Origin: Hafnia paralvei ATCC 29927
GTDB taxonomy: Bacteria; Pseudomonadota; Gammaproteobacteria; Enterobacterales; Enterobacteriaceae
Direction of reading: 5' to 3'
Length of the DNA stretch: 64,000 nt
Assembly: GCF_001655005.1 (NCBI RefSeq)
Contig: NZ_LXET01000009.1
Location: 1 to 64,000 of the forward strand
Shown: positions 58,841 through 64,000 of the stretch, piece after piece
Layout of the letters: each line of letters opens with the position of its first letter
How positions within the stretch are numbered: the first letter of the stretch is position 1
The notes under the pieces: model-generated
Told to the model about the DNA's origin: nothing
The model's database searches: none
The model's input: only the letters and a program-made list of their open reading frames with translations
Translations under genes and position numbers: made by a program

Positions 58841-60719
58841 TCACGGCATGATGATTGAGGGGCTGATTTATCTTGGCTCTGCGGCGCTGTTCGTGCCACT
58901 TGCGGTACGCCTAGGTCTAGGCTCGGTTTTAGGCTATTTGATTGCGGGTTGCATCATCGGTCCGTGGGGGCTAAGGCTGGTATCGGATGCGGAATCTATC
59001 CTCACCTTTGCTGAGATCGGCGTGGTGTTGATGCTGTTTGTCATCGGGCTTGAGTTGGACCCTAAACGCCTATGGACGTTACGTGCTTCGGTGTTTGGCG
59101 GCGGTAGTATTCAGATGGTGGGCTGCGGTCTGGTGCTGAGTCTGTTCTGCTATCTGCTGGGATTAAGTTGGCAGGTCGCGTTGCTCATTGGTTTAACGCT
59201 GGCACTTTCTTCGACCGCAATTGCGATGCAGGCGATGAGCGAGCGTAATTTAACGCCTTCTCCGGTTGGGCGTTCCTCGTTTGCGGTGCTGCTGTTTCAG
59301 GACATTGCCGCGATTCCACTGGTTGCGATGATCCCCTTGCTCGCCAGCAGTGGTGCGACGACGACCATGGGCGCATTTGCCATGTCAGCGGCTAAGGTAG
59401 TCGGAGCGTTAGCGGTTGTGATCCTGCTTGGGCGCTATGTCACTCGTCCACTGCTGCATTTTGTGGCTCGCTCTGGTATGCGAGAAGTGTTTAGCGCCGT
59501 GGCATTGTTCTTGGTGTTTGGTTTCGGTGTGCTGCTGGAAATGGCCGGAATGTCGATGGCGATGGGGGCATTTTTGGCTGGCGTGCTTCTGGCGAGCTCA
59601 GAGTATCGACATGCACTCGAAAGTGATATTCAGCCGTTTAAGGGATTGTTACTTGGGCTGTTTTTTATCGGTGTGGGGATGTCGATCGATTTTGGCACGC
59701 TGTTTAGTCACCCATTACTGATTGCGACGCTGCTGTTTGGATTTCTGATCCTTAAGGGAGTTTTGCTCTGGCTAGCGGCTCCTATTTTGGGCGTGCCGCG
59801 CAAGCAACGCGCGTTGTTTGCCGTTCTGTTAGGGCAGGGAAGTGAATTTGCATTTGTGGTCTTTGGGGCCGCGCAAATGGCGGGGGTGTTACCTGCTGAA
59901 TGGGCGAAATCGCTGACGCTGGCAGTGGCGTTATCAATGGCGGTAACACCGATTTTGCTGGTGATTTATTCGCGGCTCGAGAAGAACGTTAAGCAGGAAG
60001 AGCGACCACAGGACATTATCGATGACGAAAATGCCAGTGTGATTATTGCCGGTTTTGGCCGCTTCGGACAGATCGCGGGGCGCCTACTGTTAGCCAATGA
60101 TGTGCATACGGTGGTGCTGGATCACGATCCCGATCACGTTGAAACGTTGCGTAAATTTGGCATGAAGGTCTTTTATGGCGACGCAACTCGCGTCGATTTG
60201 CTGGAGTCTGCTGGTGCGGCGAAGGCCAAAGTCTTAATCAACGCCATCGACGATGTAGACGCCAATCTGCAACTTACCGAGTTGGCGCAGGAACATTTTC
60301 CACACCTGAAAATTATTGCGCGCGCGCGTGATGTCGATCACTACTATCAACTACGCCAGCGCGGGGTTGAGTTTGTCGAACGAGAGTTGTTTGAAGGTTC
60401 GCTGCGCGTAGGGAGAAATGTCTTAGAACACCTTGGCTGTGGTGCGTATGAAGCACGTGAAAAGGCAGATATTTTCCGTCGCTACAATGTGCAGATGCTG
60501 GAAGATACGGTGCCTAACTACGAGGATGTCGAATTCCGTTTGGCGAGCTTACAGCGGGCTAAAGAGATGTTGAGTCAGGCGATAGAACACGATAAGGCGC
60601 GTTTGACCATTGCTCAGCAAAGCGGTTGGCGCGGTAGTATCGATGGTAAGTCACCGGATCTCGATCCTATGGTAACCATTCATGAAGAGGACGTGCCGAA
60701 GTTTCAGAAAGAGGCATAG
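58833..60719 (+). CDS. kefC: Glutathione-gated potassium efflux protein KefC
   Basis: K+/H+ efflux system opened by glutathione adducts, protecting against electrophiles. The N-terminal CPA2 antiporter domain has about 12 membrane segments (GLGSVLGYLIAGCIIGPWGLRL; FLAGVLLASSEYRHALESDIQPFKGLLLGLFFIGVGMSID). The cytoplasmic KTN/RCK domain starts near residue 400 with IIAGFGRFGQIAGRLLL. ATG 58833 gives MDNHGMMIEGLIYLGSAAL and 628 residues against 620; SD GAGG is inside kefF. Confidence 0.95.
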   Translation: MDNHGMMIEGLIYLGSAALFVPLAVRLGLGSVLGYLIAGCIIGPWGLRLVSDAESILTFAEIGVVLMLFVIGLELDPKRLWTLRASVFGGGSIQMVGCGLVLSLFCYLLGLSWQVALLIGLTLALSSTAIAMQAMSERNLTPSPVGRSSFAVLLFQDIAAIPLVAMIPLLASSGATTTMGAFAMSAAKVVGALAVVILLGRYVTRPLLHFVARSGMREVFSAVALFLVFGFGVLLEMAGMSMAMGAFLAGVLLASSEYRHALESDIQPFKGLLLGLFFIGVGMSIDFGTLFSHPLLIATLLFGFLILKGVLLWLAAPILGVPRKQRALFAVLLGQGSEFAFVVFGAAQMAGVLPAEWAKSLTLAVALSMAVTPILLVIYSRLEKNVKQEERPQDIIDDENASVIIAGFGRFGQIAGRLLLANDVHTVVLDHDPDHVETLRKFGMKVFYGDATRVDLLESAGAAKAKVLINAIDDVDANLQLTELAQEHFPHLKIIARARDVDHYYQLRQRGVEFVERELFEGSLRVGRNVLEHLGCGAYEAREKADIFRRYNVQMLEDTVPNYEDVEFRLASLQRAKEMLSQAIEHDKARLTIAQQSGWRGSIDGKSPDLDPMVTIHEEDVPKFQKEA

Positions 60720-60725
60720 TCTTCC

Positions 60726-60756
60726 GCCCTCTTCTTCTTTGATATAAGAAGAGGGC
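60726..60756. terminator. Bidirectional hairpin between kefC and the LysE-type gene
   Basis: GCCCTCTTCTT/AAGAAGAGGGC, perfect 11-bp stem with a nine-base loop, between the two convergent stops. T-tracts are modest on both sides. Confidence 0.65.
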
Positions 60757-60763
60757 GTCTTAA

Positions 60764-61378
60764 TTAGCTTAAGGCAACTTTCAAGCCTAATCCAATCAGC
60801 ATCACACCCAGTAAACGATCGATGATTTTCTGCGCTTTTGTCAGAGCACGGCGCACCGGGGCGCTTTGAATCAGTATCACCAACATCGGCCACCAAATGA
60901 AAGATAAACCTAAAATTATCCCCGCATACCACAGTTTTTCAATAAAACCTGAGTTAACCTCTAATACTTGAGTAAATACCGCTAAGAAAAACAGCGTGGC
61001 TTTAGGGTTAAGCAGGTTACACAGGTAGCCTTGTAAGAATGCACTTTTCAGGCTGACATTGAGAGGTGCTTGGCTATCTAGATGAATTTTACTGCCGCCA
61101 CGAGAAAGTAGGGCGTGGATACCAATCCAAACGAGATAAGCGGCACCGGCGTATTTCAGGATATTAAATAGCCATGGTGTCGTGGTGATAACAACGGCCA
61201 AGCCTGCAACACAATATGACATATGGGTGGCGACACCGCAGATAACACCGAGTGCGGTCATCATGCCCGCCTGACGTCGATAGCGCGCCGCATTTTTGAT
61301 CACTAAAAAGAAATCAGGGCCGGGCGATAACATCCCTAATGTCGCAATACTTGCAACAAACAACGAGGTTTCGAGCAT
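60764..61378 (-). CDS. LysE/RhtB-family amino-acid exporter
   Basis: 204-residue inner-membrane protein with about six hydrophobic segments. The N-terminal family signature LGMLSPGPDFFLVIKNAARYRRQAGMMTALGVICG is clear, as is GYLCNLLNPKATLFFLAVF in the middle and LLGVMLIGLGLKVALS at the end. Relatives export threonine, homoserine, leucine or lysine; the substrate here cannot be told. Not part of the E. coli kefC-folA interval, so its position is a local difference. Convergent with kefC. Confidence 0.85.
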   Translation of the reverse strand: MLETSLFVASIATLGMLSPGPDFFLVIKNAARYRRQAGMMTALGVICGVATHMSYCVAGLAVVITTTPWLFNILKYAGAAYLVWIGIHALLSRGGSKIHLDSQAPLNVSLKSAFLQGYLCNLLNPKATLFFLAVFTQVLEVNSGFIEKLWYAGIILGLSFIWWPMLVILIQSAPVRRALTKAQKIIDRLLGVMLIGLGLKVALS

Positions 61379-61542
61379 GATGAGATCCGTGATGTAGGTG
61401 GTTAAAACAAGATAATAACGCCGCCTTTCCGTGAGTGTATCAGATCTATTAAGGAGCTATATCGGTGATGTCATAAGAATTGAGGTGAGTTGTTTTTAAA
61501 CGATAGTGGTATGGATAATAATCAATTGAGTCAGGAATAACC

Positions 61543-62319
61543 ATGGATGTGGATTCAGACAGGCAGCGGGAGCTCACGCGACTGTGCATACAATGCGCGC
61601 TTTTTTTATTGCAGCACGGCGCTGAAAGTATGCTGGTCGAGCAGCTTTCCTCTCGTCTAGGCATTGCGCTAGGGGCTGAGAGTGTTGAAAGCTCTATCTC
61701 TGCGAATGCGGTGGTGCTCAGCACGATCATTAATGGTCACTGTATGACGTCGACGCGCAAGAACGTCGATCGCGGTATCAATATGCATGTGGTGACGGAA
61801 GTGCAGCATATTGTGATTATGGCTGAACACCATTTGCTAGACATTAAAGATGTTCGCCGCCGCTTTGAGCATATCAAGCCGTTGCGCTATCCGCGCTGGC
61901 TGCTGGTGTTAATGGTCGGGCTTTCTTGTGGCTGCTTTTGCAAACTGAACGGTGGAGGTTGGGACGGTTCTGTCGTGGCATTTATGGCCAGCGCCGTGGC
62001 GATGTATGTGCGTCAGGTGCTCACGCAGCGGCAAATGCATCCACAAATTAACTTCTGCATCACGGCTTTCGTTGCAACCAGCGTGTCGGGATTGCTGATC
62101 CAATACGATCCATTCAAAACAACCTCGACTATTGCGATGGCGGCGAGCGTGCTGTTGCTGGTGCCGGGATTTCCTCTGATAAATGCCGTGGCAGATATGT
62201 TTAAAGGCCATGTGAATACTGGGCTTGCACGATGGGCGATGGCTTCGTTGCTGACCCTAGCAACCTGTATTGGTGTGGTGATGGCGATGTCGTTGTGGGG
62301 GCTAAGAGGATGGATTTAA
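61543..62319 (+). CDS. yjjP: ThrE-type exporter large component YjjP
   Basis: Membrane protein of the threonine/serine exporter (ThrE/YjjP, DUF1212) family; with YjjB it exports succinate in E. coli under anaerobiosis. 258 residues. A cytoplasmic N-terminal domain (TRLCIQCALFLLQHGAESMLVEQLSSRLG) is followed by about five membrane segments, ending VAMSLWGLRGWI-like. The motif PGFPLINAVADMFKGH near residue 205 is as in E. coli YjjP. It overlaps yjjB by 10 bp. In E. coli these two genes lie elsewhere (99 min). Confidence 0.92.
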   Translation: MDVDSDRQRELTRLCIQCALFLLQHGAESMLVEQLSSRLGIALGAESVESSISANAVVLSTIINGHCMTSTRKNVDRGINMHVVTEVQHIVIMAEHHLLDIKDVRRRFEHIKPLRYPRWLLVLMVGLSCGCFCKLNGGGWDGSVVAFMASAVAMYVRQVLTQRQMHPQINFCITAFVATSVSGLLIQYDPFKTTSTIAMAASVLLLVPGFPLINAVADMFKGHVNTGLARWAMASLLTLATCIGVVMAMSLWGLRGWI

Positions 62320-62783
62320 TCGATTTGTTGCTCGCGCTGCTGCAAGACATGATTTTGGCCGCGGTGCCCGCAGTGGGTTTTGCCTTGGTGTTTAATGTGC
62401 CGGTTCGTGCTTTACGTTACTGCGCACTGCTCGGCGCTATTGGCCATGGCTCACGTATGCTCATGATGCATTTTGGCATTAACATCGAGTGGTCTACTTT
62501 GGGCGCGGCAATATTGATTGGCGTGCTGGGCATTCAATGGTCTCGCAGGCTGCTTGCTCACCCGAAAGTCTTTACCGTTGCGGCGGTGATCCCTATGTTT
62601 CCGGGGATTTATGCTTATACGGCGATGATCTCCGTGGTGAAAATTTCACATCAGGGTTTTAGCGATGCGCTGTTTGAAACGATGGTGACAAACTTCCTAA
62701 AAGCGTCATTTATTGTCGGTGCGCTCTCCATCGGCCTGTCGTTGCCAGGATTATGGTTATATCGTAAGCGCCCGAGTGTATAA
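62310..62783 (+). CDS. yjjB: ThrE-type exporter small component YjjB
   Basis: 157 residues, the E. coli YjjB length, with about four to five membrane segments: LLALLQDMILAAVPAVGFALVFNVP, IGHGSRMLMMHFGINIEWST and VFTVAAVIPMFPGIYAYTAMI. ATG 62310 lies inside the end of yjjP with a GGGG SD; the earlier frame start at 62232 has no support. Needed together with YjjP for transport. Confidence 0.93.
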   Translation: MDLIDLLLALLQDMILAAVPAVGFALVFNVPVRALRYCALLGAIGHGSRMLMMHFGINIEWSTLGAAILIGVLGIQWSRRLLAHPKVFTVAAVIPMFPGIYAYTAMISVVKISHQGFSDALFETMVTNFLKASFIVGALSIGLSLPGLWLYRKRPSV

Positions 62784-62905
62784 ATAATGTTGGTTTATCT
62801 GAGAGTTAGTTTAAGTAGCGCTAAATGACGTCATCTGGCTATCGACACCTGCAACCCCTTTACTTATAGTGTGCGCAATTTTTCTACTTGATAGGATCGA
62901 CCATC

Positions 62906-63388
62906 ATGAATATCAGCCTGATTGCTGCGCTTGCGGCAGATCGTGTTATTGGTATGGAAAACGCGATGCCGTGGCATTTACCGGCTGATCTCGCGTGGTT
63001 TAAACGTAATACGCTGGATAAACCGGTTATTATGGGGCGTAAAACATTTGAATCTATTGGCCGTCCTTTACCTGGACGTCACAACATTGTATTGAGTAGC
63101 CAAGCAGGTACTGACGATCGCGTGACGTGGGTGGTTTCACCTGAGGCTGCTATTGCCGCTGCGGGCGATGTGGAAGAGGTGATGGTGATTGGTGGTGGCA
63201 GCATTTATTCTCAATTCCTGCCGTTAGCCCAACGCATGTACCTGACGCATGTTGATGCTGAAGTGGGAGGTGATACCTACTTCCCTGATTACGAGCCAGA
63301 TGAATGGGAAACCACATTTAGCGAGTTTCATGATGCAGACAGCGCTAACTCGCACGGCTATTGCTTTGAGATTTTACATAAGCGCTAA
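62906..63388 (+). CDS. folA: Dihydrofolate reductase
   Basis: Reduces dihydrofolate with NADPH; target of trimethoprim. ATG 62906 (SD AGGA) gives MNISLIAALAADRVIGMENAMPWHLPADLAWFKRNT and 160 residues against 159. The active-site Asp is in LPADLAWF (Asp28 here), the NADPH segments are MGRKTFESIGRPLPGR and VIGGGSIYSQFLP. No residue looks abnormal compared with the wild-type E. coli enzyme; resistance cannot be judged from this. Confidence 0.97.
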   Translation: MNISLIAALAADRVIGMENAMPWHLPADLAWFKRNTLDKPVIMGRKTFESIGRPLPGRHNIVLSSQAGTDDRVTWVVSPEAAIAAAGDVEEVMVIGGGSIYSQFLPLAQRMYLTHVDAEVGGDTYFPDYEPDEWETTFSEFHDADSANSHGYCFEILHKR

Positions 63389-63409
63389 TCACGCATGACC
63401 TATGCGATT

Positions 63410-63437
63410 AAATACCCTTCAAGGCTGAAGGGTATTT
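63410..63437. terminator. Bidirectional terminator after folA
   Basis: AAATACCCTTCA/TGAAGGGTATTT, perfect 12-bp stem with AGGC loop, 21 bp after folA and 22 bp after the end of the convergent LysR-type gene. Confidence 0.8.
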
Positions 63438-63459
63438 AAAATAGCTGAATAAGATTATG

Positions 63460-64000
63460 TTAATTCACGTTTTTTAACGCAACTGGCGCAGCGATTCGCG
63501 TTGGTGATAGATGGCTGACAATGCTTTCCGCAATATCTGACATTCCATTCGATTTATTATAAATCATATATATAGATGCAGAGGGTAATTGATTACTCGA
63601 ATCAATCATTGCGACATCGAAAGACTGCGAAAATTTCCCATATAGCCATTTGGGTAATACACCCACTTTATCAGAGTCCTCAATAATAGACAGAAGGGCA
63701 AAGCAGGAGTCGCTCTTTAGCAACGTCAATCTTTCCCCGAAAGTCTTTCTGATATGAAATTTCTGTGGGTTGAATTTTTCATCAGGCGTTTCGAAAGCAA
63801 TGAACGTTTCATGGCTAACATCGCCGCATAAAAGTTGATTAATTCTTGGATGCTGCTTAGAACAGAAAAGGCATAATGGATCGTCTAAGACAGCAGTATT
63901 GATCATTGAACGACTTAGATTCGGCTTAAGGTCGAAAAACAGATCGTTCATCCGCAGTCTGACACCCTGAATATTGTTTTTGGTATCTGAGAAATTGCTT
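63460..64000 (-). CDS. LysR-type transcriptional regulator, C-terminal part
   Basis: The frame is open to the window edge: from 64000 it reads SNFSDTKNNIQGVRLRMN before the internal ATG at 63951, so the gene starts outside. The visible part is a LysR substrate-binding domain fragment: DLFFDLKPN, LDDPLCLFCSKQHPRI (typical of LeuO/NodD-like members) and the second half DSDKVGVLPKWLYGKF. The DNA-binding domain is not in the window. Lower G+C than its neighbours suggests possible transfer. The target is unknown. Confidence 0.7.
   Translation of the reverse strand, partial: SNFSDTKNNIQGVRLRMNDLFFDLKPNLSRSMINTAVLDDPLCLFCSKQHPRINQLLCGDVSHETFIAFETPDEKFNPQKFHIRKTFGERLTLLKSDSCFALLSIIEDSDKVGVLPKWLYGKFSQSFDVAMIDSSNQLPSASIYMIYNKSNGMSDIAESIVSHLSPTRIAAPVALKNVN

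Noticed and set aside
1..64000. CRISPR arrays and tRNA genes
   Set aside because: No regularly spaced repeats with spacers and no cloverleaf-forming stretch ending in CCA was recognised on reading the window; a tRNAscan or CRISPR finder run would settle this.

Overview
The window is a chromosomal segment of a gamma-proteobacterium of the order Enterobacterales. Nearly every protein reads as a close relative of an Escherichia coli K-12 housekeeping protein, and several operons keep the E. coli order. Moderate G+C, a full-length ERIC element and the gene content would suit a Hafnia-like member (Hafniaceae); that genus guess is inference.

Layout. 1-360: the double terminator of a ribosomal RNA operon whose 5S gene lies just left of the window. 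365-7215: pssA, pat, tapT and trxC on the minus strand, then yfiF on the plus strand, as near 58 min of the E. coli map. 7356-18433: arcA, lasT, thrLABC, yaaA, yaaJ and talB, the block spanning 100/0 min in E. coli; yfiF next to arcA is therefore a junction relative to E. coli. 18744-26337: glaH-lhgD-gabD-gabT-gabP-glaR, a glutarate / 5-aminovalerate / GABA catabolic cluster lying between talB and mog. 26338-27031: a gene-poor stretch with two oppositely oriented, GC-rich structured elements sharing a GGGA-loop hairpin. 27032-33431: a HAD phosphatase overlapping mog, an MHS-type transporter, and nanR-nanA-nanT for sialic acid use. 33517-46859: satP, dnaK-dnaJ, nhaA-nhaR, rpsT, ribF-ileS-lspA-fkpB-ispH, as in E. 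coli apart from missing accessory genes. 46917-51799: a lipoprotein hydrolase and the three-subunit xanthine dehydrogenase genes xdhA-xdhB-xdhC. 52313-63388: dapB, carA-carB, kefF-kefC, a LysE-type exporter, yjjP-yjjB and folA. The right edge cuts a LysR-type regulator.

How the genes work together. The gla/gab genes would convert 5-aminovalerate to glutarate (GabT, GabD), glutarate to L-2-hydroxyglutarate (GlaH) and that to 2-oxoglutarate (LhgD), with GabP as importer and GlaR as repressor; a CRP-like site precedes glaH. The nan genes import and cleave sialic acid under a recognisable NanR operator, but nanE and nanK are not alongside. mog, in molybdopterin cofactor synthesis, could serve the molybdenum-dependent XdhABC. 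Amino-acid and pyrimidine supply (thr attenuator, dapB, carAB with two ARG boxes) keeps its regulatory sites.

The most unusual points are: (1) a 127-bp ERIC element placed between the two apparent heat-shock promoters of dnaK, inside the transcript from the upstream one; (2) the paired GGGA-hairpin elements at 26375-26800; and (3) a yjjY-like region upstream of arcA whose nucleotide sequence looks conserved while its reading frame is not. No CRISPR array, prophage, transposase or tRNA gene was recognised.
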